Made by a program: the position numbers and the translations under genes
Notes under the pieces: model-generated
Databases searched by the model: none
What the model saw: the letters and a program-made list of their open reading frames with translations, nothing else
What the model was told of the DNA's origin: nothing
Shown here: in pieces, positions 42,517-50,631 of the stretch
How the letters are laid out: each line of letters opens with the position of its first letter
How positions within the stretch are numbered: the first letter of the stretch is position 1
Origin: an uncultured Eubacteriales bacterium
GTDB taxonomy: Bacteria > Bacillota > Clostridia > Christensenellales > Borkfalkiaceae
Direction: 5' to 3'
Assembly: GCA_905209085.1 (NCBI GenBank)
Contig: CAJLRM010000001.1
Location: 248,001-312,000 of the forward strand
Length of the DNA stretch: 64,000 bases

Positions 42517-43554
42517 TCAGCCGACAAAATGCTCGTACAGTTCTTTATAGGCGCGGATCTTCAACAATTTTTCCCCGTCCTCGGTGGAAGAGAGGTCCTC
42601 ATTGGCGCGGTTCATTCTGAGCGCGTTGACAAACTTGTTGGTAAACACCCCGAAGGCGACAAAAAACCCCGCAAACAGTATTCCCGCGCCCGTCGTCAGA
42701 TATACGAACAGCCCGTCCTTGCGCGTGGTGATCATCGTGACAAAGACGATGGCGAGAATCAAAAAAATCACAGTCGGCAACAGCGTGCCGATAAACTTCT
42801 TTTTTGTCGAGGAGATGCGTTTTTTCAAAATGGCGCGGCGGTTTTCCTGCTTTTTCGTCACCTCTTCCTCCAAAGGCGCCTCTTCTTCCCGCAACTTTGC
42901 AAGACGGCGGACAAAGACGTCCTTATAACGTTCTTTGATGCGCAGGGTGGCGTCTTCCCCGAGGTCGTTTTCAAGGCTCTCGAATCCCGTTTCGAGATAG
43001 TCTTCCATCAGCGCGTCGGGGTCGGAAAAATCGGACGTCTTGGAACGCCAGTAACCCACCGCCGCCTCCGAAGCGTCTTCCGCCAGATTCAAAGCTTTTT
43101 CGAATTTCAGTTCCGCGGCTTTAAAACTGCCCGAAACGAGCAATTCCTCCCCTTCCTCGCAGAGGCGCTTGTAATCGGCCTTGCGCTGCGCTTCTTCCGC
43201 CTCCTTTTTCTTGCGGAGGGCGATGGCTTCCTCGGGCGTCAGATTGACGAGATCCTCGTCGTCCTCTTCGAGTTCGGGAAATTCAAACGTGACTTCCTCC
43301 GTCCCCTCCTCTTCGGAAAGGCTTTCCAACGTTTTCTCCAAGCCTTCCACGATCAGCGCTTCTTCCGTTTCCCCTGCCGCTTCGGCGTCCTCTTCGGGCG
43401 TTTCGCAAAGTTCGCCCGAGTCCTCCGCCGCTTCGTCCTTCGCCGCTTTGCGCTCCTCTTCGGCAAGCTCGTCCGTGACGTCCACATAGCCGTCTTTGGT
43501 CTTTTTCAGTCGAATGCCTCTCGCATACTCGTCGTCGATAATTCGCTCTTCCAT
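42517..43554 (-). CDS. Unknown acidic protein with a helical repeat segment and two TM helices
   Basis: A 345-residue protein of no family I recognise. Residues 1-110 are very acidic and probably disordered. About 115-175 form a TPR-like helical pair (EEGEELLVSGSFKAAELKFEKALNLAE). About 175-245 are charged helices. Two TM helices follow (about 252-272 and 283-305), then a cytosolic tail. It starts 48 nt after ispE and shares its terminator, so it is co-transcribed with ispE. The layout suggests a membrane-tethered scaffold with a cytosolic TPR-like arm; function unknown. Confidence 0.75.
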   Translation of the reverse strand: MEERIIDDEYARGIRLKKTKDGYVDVTDELAEEERKAAKDEAAEDSGELCETPEEDAEAAGETEEALIVEGLEKTLESLSEEEGTEEVTFEFPELEEDDEDLVNLTPEEAIALRKKKEAEEAQRKADYKRLCEEGEELLVSGSFKAAELKFEKALNLAEDASEAAVGYWRSKTSDFSDPDALMEDYLETGFESLENDLGEDATLRIKERYKDVFVRRLAKLREEEAPLEEEVTKKQENRRAILKKRISSTKKKFIGTLLPTVIFLILAIVFVTMITTRKDGLFVYLTTGAGILFAGFFVAFGVFTNKFVNALRMNRANEDLSSTEDGEKLLKIRAYKELYEHFVG

Positions 43555-43602
43555 AAATCAATGCTCCTGTTTCTGAGGGCATAGCGCCCCGAAATTCATC
43601 CG

Positions 43603-44541
43603 TTAAGACTGCTCCGTTCCATCCCGTTCCTCTTTGCTCAAAAAGAACGGGGAACGAAAAAGTTTTCTTTTTTCTTCGGGAATCACCGTTCCCGCCACAT
43701 AGGTGCGAAATTTTCCCCGATATCGGCTTTTCGCCCATTCGCAGAGTTCCTTCGTTTCAAATAGCGCCGCCGCGCAGCTCCCCGAGCCCGTCATCGCGGC
43801 GCCGAGCGGAGAAAAGCTCCTGGCTTCCGAAAGCGCCTTTTTCACCTCTTCGTTCAGCCGTGCCGCAGGCTCGTAAAGCGCGTTCGTCAAATACCTGCCC
43901 ACGTCCTCTGTCTTTCCGTCTAAAAAGGCGTCGATGCACTTCTGCGTATTTTTTTCCTCGGGCGCATATAAATTGCCCCCTTTGTCGTATTCCCGATAAC
44001 AGTCGCCCGCAGACACCGAACTTTTCGGACAAATGAGAAAAAAGTACAGTTTTTTTCCTTTTGCGGGAAGGGGAAAAAGTTTTTCGCCTCTCCCCTGCAT
44101 ACGGCAAAATCCGCCTTTAAGCATATAGCGGGTATCGCTGCCCAACCGATCGGCAAGCGCGCCGAGCGCTTCCGAATCGGAAATCCCGTACAGCTTCGCC
44201 ATCCCGTTCAGCACTCCCGCCGCATCCGCGGAAGAGCCGCCCAGTCCCGCTCCGAGGGGGATATTTTTATAGACGGCGATATTCGCGCCCGAGGTGCCGA
44301 AACGCTCAACGAACGCCTCGCCCGCCTTTGCGGCGTTGTTCTCTTCGGGGGAAATTCCCTCGCTGCCCATGCCGCGCATCGTCACGGAAATCAACTTGTC
44401 CTTTCGCTTTCGGACGACGACGAGATCGTATAAATCCAGACTTGCCACAAACGAATCGAGCAGATGATACCCGTTTGCTTCGCCCACGATATCGAGCGTC
44501 AGATTGATTTTTGCGTAAGACTTGATTTTCGCGGTATTCAT
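43603..44541 (-). CDS. ispE: 4-diphosphocytidyl-2-C-methyl-D-erythritol kinase
   Basis: A 312-residue GHMP kinase of the MEP isoprenoid pathway that phosphorylates CDP-ME at the 2-hydroxyl. The ATP loop PLGAGLGGSSADAAGVL (about 95-112) is intact, with AKINLTLDI near the N-terminus (catalytic Lys region) and LGAAMTGSGSCAAALF near the C-terminus. It is preceded by its own promoter (44597-44625). The order veg, then ispE, resembles B. subtilis, with a SPOCS-LysM gene and a small membrane protein between. Confidence 0.96.
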   Translation of the reverse strand: MNTAKIKSYAKINLTLDIVGEANGYHLLDSFVASLDLYDLVVVRKRKDKLISVTMRGMGSEGISPEENNAAKAGEAFVERFGTSGANIAVYKNIPLGAGLGGSSADAAGVLNGMAKLYGISDSEALGALADRLGSDTRYMLKGGFCRMQGRGEKLFPLPAKGKKLYFFLICPKSSVSAGDCYREYDKGGNLYAPEEKNTQKCIDAFLDGKTEDVGRYLTNALYEPAARLNEEVKKALSEARSFSPLGAAMTGSGSCAAALFETKELCEWAKSRYRGKFRTYVAGTVIPEEKRKLFRSPFFLSKEERDGTEQS

Positions 44542-44596
44542 CGTCGGTTTCCGATTTTAGCGGCGAGGAAGCCCCGCCGCCGATTTTTTCGATTCT

Positions 44597-44625
44597 ATTG
44601 TACCATACTTTTCCTCAAATTTCAA
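44597..44625 (-). promoter_or_regulatory. Promoter of ispE
   Basis: TTGAAA (44620-44625), 17 nt, TACAAT (44597-44602) on the minus strand. Confidence 0.7.
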
Positions 44626-45000
44626 GACTTTAAAGGGTTTTAGACAATATTTTTCGCAATTTTTACAATCGCGCCTAAAAAAGTCGGCTCCGAGGCGTTC
44701 GCGGCGCAACGACACGTTTTCCGTGCGGAACGAACCGCACGGAAAACGACAAAGAGAGTTGCACCCTATTGGGATGAATCGATAAACGTTTTAAAAGGTC
44801 GTAATTTTTTTAAGCCGCGCCGCCCGCTTCCATTGCCGGATCGCTTTCATTTTTTTCCAAAGGCTTTCCGTTTTTTTAAAACGCTGAAAAGGCAGAGGGA
44901 GTCAGAAAGACTATTTTTTCCGGGCGGGAAAACGAAAGCCGCCCTTGGCTTTTCCCGAAAAACGCTTCCCGCAACGCCGTTCGGCGGTTGCCGGTACGCC
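44626..45000. other. Spacer with a strong hairpin
   Basis: About 375 nt without a gene. It holds a perfect 14-bp inverted repeat (44715-44748). Confidence 0.45.
44715..44748. repeat. Perfect 14-bp inverted repeat
   Basis: Arms CGTTTTCCGTGCGG (44715-44728) and CCGCACGGAAAACG (44735-44748) with loop AACGAA. It may end transcripts of the SPOCS-LysM gene, but no long T tract follows outside the stem. Confidence 0.7.
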
Positions 45001-46491
45001 TCAGTTTTTCTGTCTGTAAATGAAAATCCGCTCGCCTTCTTTAACGGGGAATTTCAGTTCGGGATTGCTCTTTTCCACTTCTTCAGGAGGGCGTTTGAGC
45101 TGTTTGGAAATTTCCCAAAGGCCGTCGCCCGCGCGGGGGATGAAAATGGATATGGCGCTGTCGTTTTCCTTATACGCCTCCCCCTCCTCCGTTTCGGAGA
45201 TATACTCCGCCTTCGTTTCCTTATAGAGTTTGAGAGTCACTTTCAAGGTCGCTTCCGCCTCGGCTTCCCCTTCGCGGCGCTGGCGCACGCTCAGCCCGCA
45301 CACCGTCGCTTCCGCTTCGGCGATACAGCCTTCCTCGTATTTGACGGGGAAGAGGAAGGGCAGGGAAAGCTCCGCGCTTCTATGCACGCCGTCCGCGTCG
45401 CACAAGAGGACGTCCGCAAAGATCGCGCCCTCCGCTTCGCCTCCGTTTTCCCCTATTTTACAGGTGATTTCCGCCCTGGGCAGCACCGCCGCCTGCAAAG
45501 CCGTCGCATAATCGATGGGAACGGAAAGGGAGGCGGAGCCGCTCACGCGCTCGGTAAAGCGCAGAATATCGCTCAAATATCTGCCTTTTTTCGTTTCCTT
45601 TTTATATGTAAGCTCGCAGGCGGGCGAGAAAATATCCTCGCAGGCGGGCAATTCGTCGCGGATATACAGTTCGCAGTCGGCGTTTAAAATGAGTTCCGCG
45701 TCTATCTTGCATTTTCCCTTTTCCTCGTCCGTACCCGCCGTCAGCACCGCCGACTTGACCTGCACTTTCGCAGAAGCGGAAAGCTTCGGCATCGATTCGT
45801 CGCAGGGAATTTCCAGACGGAAAGGGATCAGCCGCTCGTACGAACAAAGCGAAAGGTCGCTTTTGAGCGCGCAGATATTCAGGTTGATCTCCCCCGACAC
45901 GGTGATCTGTCCCGCTTCGGCGGTCACGTAGCCGATATTGACGTTTTCGGTGTGCATGAGGATGTCGCCTATGTAATCCGTTTCGAATTCGTCGTCCGTT
46001 TCCGCCTCGCCCGATACGCAGACGGTTTTGACGATCGCCTGCGGACTCTTTTTGGCGACGATGCCCTCGCCGTCCGAGAGATACTCCGCCTGCGCCGTTC
46101 CGTACACCGCGATATCCGCGCCGATGATGACGGAAATATATAGACCCGATCCCTCGCGGCGATAGGAAACGTTGTCCGTTTTGAGTTCGGCTTTGGCGAA
46201 GCACGCGGGCGTAACGAGTTCGTTTTCCGCGCGGTGCGAAAACTCCGCGCCGCGTTCCGCACGACATACCTTGCGATCGGCGTCCTCATAGACGATATTC
46301 AAAAAAAGCTTGCCGTTATAGCGGACTTCGCCGTCCGCACAAACGCACTCGGCGGGCACCGCTTTGGCGTAAATGGCAAGGATGCTCGTAATCTCGCTGC
46401 CGGGAAGACGACATTCGACAATCGACTGGCTGCCCGTCCGACAGACGCAAGTCGTATAGCGATAAGTTTCAAAATGCGGTTTGATTGACAT
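45001..46491 (-). CDS. SPOCS (DUF3794) and LysM domain protein, SipL-like
   Basis: The ATG at 46489-46491 (GGGG ahead) gives 496 residues; another ATG 36 nt upstream lacks a ribosome site. The body consists of repeated beta-rich SPOCS/DUF3794 segments (recurring I/V-x-G-D-I and Y-x-G-x-L-x-x-N-I-V-Y patterns, for example YNGKLFLNIVYED and AELILNADCELYIRDEL). The last 45 residues are a LysM module (IFIPRAGDGLWEISKQL then ERIFIY). This is the architecture of clostridial SipL, which binds SpoIVA when the spore coat is laid down. With yqfC and yqfD it implies a sporulating lineage. Alternative: a vegetative DUF3794-LysM protein. Confidence 0.85.
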   Translation of the reverse strand: MSIKPHFETYRYTTCVCRTGSQSIVECRLPGSEITSILAIYAKAVPAECVCADGEVRYNGKLFLNIVYEDADRKVCRAERGAEFSHRAENELVTPACFAKAELKTDNVSYRREGSGLYISVIIGADIAVYGTAQAEYLSDGEGIVAKKSPQAIVKTVCVSGEAETDDEFETDYIGDILMHTENVNIGYVTAEAGQITVSGEINLNICALKSDLSLCSYERLIPFRLEIPCDESMPKLSASAKVQVKSAVLTAGTDEEKGKCKIDAELILNADCELYIRDELPACEDIFSPACELTYKKETKKGRYLSDILRFTERVSGSASLSVPIDYATALQAAVLPRAEITCKIGENGGEAEGAIFADVLLCDADGVHRSAELSLPFLFPVKYEEGCIAEAEATVCGLSVRQRREGEAEAEATLKVTLKLYKETKAEYISETEEGEAYKENDSAISIFIPRAGDGLWEISKQLKRPPEEVEKSNPELKFPVKEGERIFIYRQKN

Positions 46492-46665
46492 TGCTTTTAC
46501 CCCGTTTGTTTTCTGTTGCTTTATCATTGTATGTGCCGTTAAAAAGATTTATGACGAACAGGCGAAAAGTTTTGTCAAAGGATTTAAGCGATTTTTGTCG
46601 AAAAGAAAAAGCCCGCGGGTCATTGTAGGCTTTTAAATCTTTTATATGGAAAATACGGTTTTTAA

Positions 46666-47109
46666 TTATACGGGCGAAGTTTCCATTATTACCTTTACGC
46701 CGCATTCCTCTAAACAGCGTATCCATTCTCTTTTCGTTTTTTCGCTGTTCTCTATTAGAAAATGAAAGCCGAATTTTGAAAAATCATTTAAATGAACGGT
46801 AAAATCAAGAGAGCCGCCCTGATCGAGAATGATTATTTTTTCAATGGACTTTAAAGAAAAACTCCATTCTTGATTCCTCTTATAAAGTTTTAAACACTCG
46901 GATTCTATTTCTATCGCGATTCGAGGCTGACGATAAAAATATATAAAGAAGCCCAAAAGTATTCCTCCTAAGATGGAAACGGCAACGCCTATCCATAGAC
47001 TCACGAAAAATATGCATAGGAGAGAAACGAGGAACGTACAGATCCCCGCAGTCAGAAAAATGAAACATTGCGCGCGCGAATTTTTCGCCAAAAAAACTTT
47101 TTCTCCCAT
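46666..47109 (-). CDS. Small membrane protein with a PH-like cytosolic domain
   Basis: A 147-residue protein with two TM helices (about 14-37 and 39-57) followed by a beta-rich cytosolic half (IAIEIESECLKLYKRNQEW then FSLKSIEKIIILDQGG), an arrangement like bacterial PH-domain membrane proteins. No enzyme motif is seen. GGAGG precedes the ATG and a good promoter lies 20 nt further up. It is more A+T-rich than its neighbours. Function unknown. Confidence 0.7.
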   Translation of the reverse strand: MGEKVFLAKNSRAQCFIFLTAGICTFLVSLLCIFFVSLWIGVAVSILGGILLGFFIYFYRQPRIAIEIESECLKLYKRNQEWSFSLKSIEKIIILDQGGSLDFTVHLNDFSKFGFHFLIENSEKTKREWIRCLEECGVKVIMETSPV

Positions 47110-47126
47110 ATTTTTCCTCCGTTTCT

Positions 47127-47155
47127 ATTATACCGTTTACGGAGAAAAAAGGCAA
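47127..47155 (-). promoter_or_regulatory. Promoter of the PH-like membrane protein gene
   Basis: TTGCCT (47150-47155), 17 nt, TATAAT (47127-47132) on the minus strand, just after the veg terminator. Confidence 0.7.
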
Positions 47156-47165
47156 GCGTTACCTA

Positions 47166-47194
47166 CAAAAATCCCGTCGGAGGATCCGACGGGA
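47166..47194 (-). terminator. Terminator of veg
   Basis: Stem TCCCGTCGGA / TCCGACGGGA (about 47172-47194) followed on the minus strand by TTTTTG. Confidence 0.85.
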
Positions 47195-47201
47195 AAAAAG
47201 C

Positions 47202-47444
47202 TTATTGTATCTTCTTTATCTTGACGCTTCCGCAAAGCACGTCGGAGTAGGAATAAGCGGTCTTTCCGAGAAAGTCGTCGTCGTCCGGCTTCACCGTGAA
47301 CAGCGCGGGATAGATTCCCGACAACACGCCCGAATAGTTTAAAATCTTGTTTCTGCCCAGGTTCACGCGCACCGCGACGTGCTTATAAGAGCAGTCTTTT
47401 ACCATTTGTTTGACGTCCGCTATGTTTTTGGTAGGCTTAATCAT
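47202..47444 (-). CDS. veg: Veg family protein
   Basis: An 80-residue Veg protein. The family pattern is visible: VKQMVKDCSYKHVAVRVNLGRNK, then GVLSGIYPALFTVK, then SYSDVLCGSVKI. In B. subtilis Veg promotes biofilm matrix expression by antagonising SinR and is a strongly expressed gene upstream of ispE. A TATAAT box lies about 40 nt upstream, but its -35 is poor. A strong terminator follows immediately. Confidence 0.93.
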   Translation of the reverse strand: MIKPTKNIADVKQMVKDCSYKHVAVRVNLGRNKILNYSGVLSGIYPALFTVKPDDDDFLGKTAYSYSDVLCGSVKIKKIQ

Positions 47445-47583
47445 ACCCTTATTATGCGCGATTTTTTGGAAAATTATACCTGATTTTCTATTTTCGCGCT
47501 CTCTTGGGAAAAGCGTCCCTCTCCGCGCGCGGGAAAAAGCTCCCTTTCGCGTTTTTCGACAGGGACAAAGAGGGGAAATTTCG

Positions 47584-50406
47584 TCAGGCGTTTTCCAGCA
47601 CTTTCTTCAAAAACTGCCCCGTATAGCTTTCCGGGACGTTTGCCACCTCTTCGGGACTGCCCGAGCAGACGATCGTACCGCCGCCGTTGCCGCCCTCGGG
47701 CCCCAAATCCACGATATAATCGGCGGTCTTGATGACGTCGAGATTATGTTCGATGACGAGCACCGTGTTGCCTCCCGCCCGCAGCCTCAACAGAATCTTG
47801 ATCAGCTTATCCACGTCGTAGGTGTGCAATCCCGTCGTCGGCTCGTCGAGAATATAGAAAGTCTTGCCCGTGGAGCGCTTGGAAAGTTCGGTGGCAAGTT
47901 TCACACGCTGCGCTTCGCCGCCCGAAAGCGTCGTCGCGCTCTGTCCGAGTTTTACGTAGCCCAGCCCCACTTCGTTCAGCGTATTGAGCTTATTGAATAT
48001 AGAAGGCACGGGTCTGAAAAACTCGCACGCCTCCTCCACGGTCATATCGAGGACGTCGGAAATGCTCTTGCCCTTGTACTTGACTTCCAGCGTTTCGCGG
48101 TTATACCGCCTGCCGCCGCACACTTCGCAGGGCACGAAAATGTCGGGCAGAAAATGCATCTCTATCTTGATGATGCCGTCGCCGAAACAGTGCTCGCACC
48201 GCCCGCCCGAAACGTTGAAGGAAAATCTGCCCGCTTTATAGCCGCGCTCCTGCGCGTCGGGCGTCATCGCAAACAGCTCGCGAATGGCGTTGAATACGCC
48301 CGTATACGTCGCGGGATTGCTTCGGGGCGTCCTGCCGATGGGCGACTGATCGATGGCGATCACCTTGTCGAAATATTCCACGCCTTCCATTTTATCGAAA
48401 TTGCCGAGCGGTTGGCGCGCTCCGTTCAGTTGATTGGCGAGCACGGGATAGACGATCTCGTTGACGAAGCTCGATTTTCCGCTGCCCGAAACGCCCGTCA
48501 CCGCCGTGATCAGGCCGACAGGTATGGAAATATCGATATTTTTCAGATTGTTCTGCTTGCAGCCGTACACGGTGAGCCATTTTTCGGAGGGCAGGGCGCG
48601 CACCTTAGGAATCTCTATTTTCCGACGCCCCGCGAGATAATCGCCCGTGATCGATCGCGGCTCCCTCATGATGTCCGCCTGCGTTCCGCACGCCACCACT
48701 TCGCCGCCGTGCACGCCCGCCTTCGGCCCGATATCCACGAGATAGTCCGCCGTTTTGATGGTATCCTCGTCGTGTTCGACGACGATCAGCGTATTGCCGA
48801 GATCGCGCAGCCCTTGCAGAGAATGGAGGAGTTTTTCGTTGTCCCGCTGATGCAGACCGATGCTCGGCTCGTCGAGAATATAGAGGACGCCCGTCAGGGC
48901 GCTGCCGATCTGCGTCGCCAGGCGGATGCGCTGCGATTCGCCGCCCGAAAGGGTGTTCGCCGTACGCGCGAGCGTGAGATAGTTCAGTCCCACGTTCCTC
49001 AAAAACCCGATCCTGTTCTTGATTTCCTTGATAATCGCGTCCGCAATCAGGTGTTCCGTTTCGGTGAGGACCAAGCCGTCCACAAAATCGTACAGTTTGT
49101 CCACGGACATTTCGCACAGATCCCAGATATTCCTGCCGCCCACCCGGACGGACAGAGCCTCTCTTTTCAGGCGCTTGCCGTTGCAGGCGGTACAGGGCGC
49201 CGTGCGCATATAGCGCTCGATGTCGTACTTGACGCCGTCCGAAGAGGTCTGAGAATAACGGCGCTGCAAGTTCGTGACGAATCCCTCCCACGCCGTCTTA
49301 TAGCTGCCGCTGAACGAACGGGTGTGATAGCTCAGATCGATCTTCTCCCCGCCGTTGCCGTACATGAGCATATCGTAGACGTCCGCGGGCAAATCCCTGA
49401 CGGGCACGTCCATCGAAAATCCGTAATGTTTGGAAAGCGCGGAAAGGTACATCTGCGTCTGCGTGGAAGTGTCGAGATTCCAGCCCGAAACCTTGATGGC
49501 GCCCTCGCGCAGCGTCTTATTTTTGTCAGGACAGATGAGATCGGGATCCACCATCTGACGAAAGCCCAGTCCCAGACATTCGGGACAGGCGCCGTAGGGG
49601 GTATTGAAGGAAAAGAGGCGCGGCTCGATCTCTTCCAAAGACACGCCGCAGTCGGGACAGGCATAGTTGATGGAATAGAGTTCCTCTTTGCCCTCGCAGT
49701 CGATGACGACCAATCCGTCCGCGAGCTTCAAGGCGTTTTCCAAACTGTCCGTCAGCCGCTTCTGAATCCCCGCTTTGACGACCAGACGATCCACCACGAC
49801 GGAAATATTGTGTTTGAGGTTCTTTTCGAGCTTGATTTCTTCCTGTAAATCGTAGACGATGCCGTCTATCTTCACCCTGCCGTAGCCGCTCTTTTTGTAG
49901 CCAGCCAGCTCTTTGACGTACTCCCCTTTGCGTCCGCGCACCACGGGCGCGTCGACGAGAATTTTGCTGCCCTCGGGCATCGCCATGACGCGGTCCGCAA
50001 TCTCGTCCACCGTCTGACGTCGGATTTCCCGGCCGCATTTGGGACAGTGCGGCACGCCGATGCGGGCGAACAAAAGTCGAAAATAGTCATAGATCTCCGT
50101 CACTGTGCCCACCGTGGAACGGGGATTGTGCGAAGTGGTCTTCTGATCGATGGAAATGGCGGGGGAAAGCCCGTCGATGCTTTCCACGTCCGGCTTTTCC
50201 ATCTGTCCTAAAAATTGTCTTGCATAAGAGGACAGGCTCTCCACATACCGCCGCTGTCCCTCGGCGAAAATGGTATCGAACGCCAGCGTGGACTTGCCGC
50301 TGCCCGAAAGCCCCGTGAACACGGTGAGCGTATTTCTCGGAATGCGCACGTCGATATTTTTCAGATTATTTTCCTTGGCACCTTTTATTACGATTTCTTC
50401 CTGCAT
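47584..50406 (-). CDS. uvrA: Excinuclease ABC subunit A
   Basis: A 940-residue UvrA, the damage-sensing ATPase of nucleotide excision repair. Both ABC modules are complete: Walker A GLSGSGKSTLAF near the N-terminus and GVSGSGKSSF in the second half, with signatures LSGGESQRIRLA and LSGGEAQRVKLA. The zinc-finger cysteine pairs appear as CPDC and CPEC in the first half and CEHC and CEVC in the second. The extra pair CPKC lies near residue 118. It is 225 nt downstream of uvrB on the same strand, so probably co-transcribed and SOS-induced. Confidence 0.98.
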   Translation of the reverse strand: MQEEIVIKGAKENNLKNIDVRIPRNTLTVFTGLSGSGKSTLAFDTIFAEGQRRYVESLSSYARQFLGQMEKPDVESIDGLSPAISIDQKTTSHNPRSTVGTVTEIYDYFRLLFARIGVPHCPKCGREIRRQTVDEIADRVMAMPEGSKILVDAPVVRGRKGEYVKELAGYKKSGYGRVKIDGIVYDLQEEIKLEKNLKHNISVVVDRLVVKAGIQKRLTDSLENALKLADGLVVIDCEGKEELYSINYACPDCGVSLEEIEPRLFSFNTPYGACPECLGLGFRQMVDPDLICPDKNKTLREGAIKVSGWNLDTSTQTQMYLSALSKHYGFSMDVPVRDLPADVYDMLMYGNGGEKIDLSYHTRSFSGSYKTAWEGFVTNLQRRYSQTSSDGVKYDIERYMRTAPCTACNGKRLKREALSVRVGGRNIWDLCEMSVDKLYDFVDGLVLTETEHLIADAIIKEIKNRIGFLRNVGLNYLTLARTANTLSGGESQRIRLATQIGSALTGVLYILDEPSIGLHQRDNEKLLHSLQGLRDLGNTLIVVEHDEDTIKTADYLVDIGPKAGVHGGEVVACGTQADIMREPRSITGDYLAGRRKIEIPKVRALPSEKWLTVYGCKQNNLKNIDISIPVGLITAVTGVSGSGKSSFVNEIVYPVLANQLNGARQPLGNFDKMEGVEYFDKVIAIDQSPIGRTPRSNPATYTGVFNAIRELFAMTPDAQERGYKAGRFSFNVSGGRCEHCFGDGIIKIEMHFLPDIFVPCEVCGGRRYNRETLEVKYKGKSISDVLDMTVEEACEFFRPVPSIFNKLNTLNEVGLGYVKLGQSATTLSGGEAQRVKLATELSKRSTGKTFYILDEPTTGLHTYDVDKLIKILLRLRAGGNTVLVIEHNLDVIKTADYIVDLGPEGGNGGGTIVCSGSPEEVANVPESYTGQFLKKVLENA

Positions 50407-50631
50407 ATTGACTCCTTATTTTCTTTCCGCGCTCCTGCGCCTGCGAATTTCCGCCCGCAAGGGGAATCGGTACGCCGCAAGGCCGAATTTTCCGCCCGTT
50501 TCGCCCGCAGACGCGGGAGAGGCACAAATTCCGCCCTTTGAAAAAACGCCTTTGCAGCCTCGCGCCGTCAACGCGCGGGCTGTCGGCAGGTATCGGGCAA
50601 TAGGCGCTCGCCTCTGCCCTGCCCCGCCCGA

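Noticed and set aside
46500..46570. Sporulation sigma factor promoter upstream of the SPOCS-LysM gene
   Set aside because: A TTGACA and a CATAAAT box are present but at spacings that fit no single consensus.
47410..49848. 812-codon plus-strand open frame
   Set aside because: Shadow of uvrA, which is unmistakable on the minus strand.
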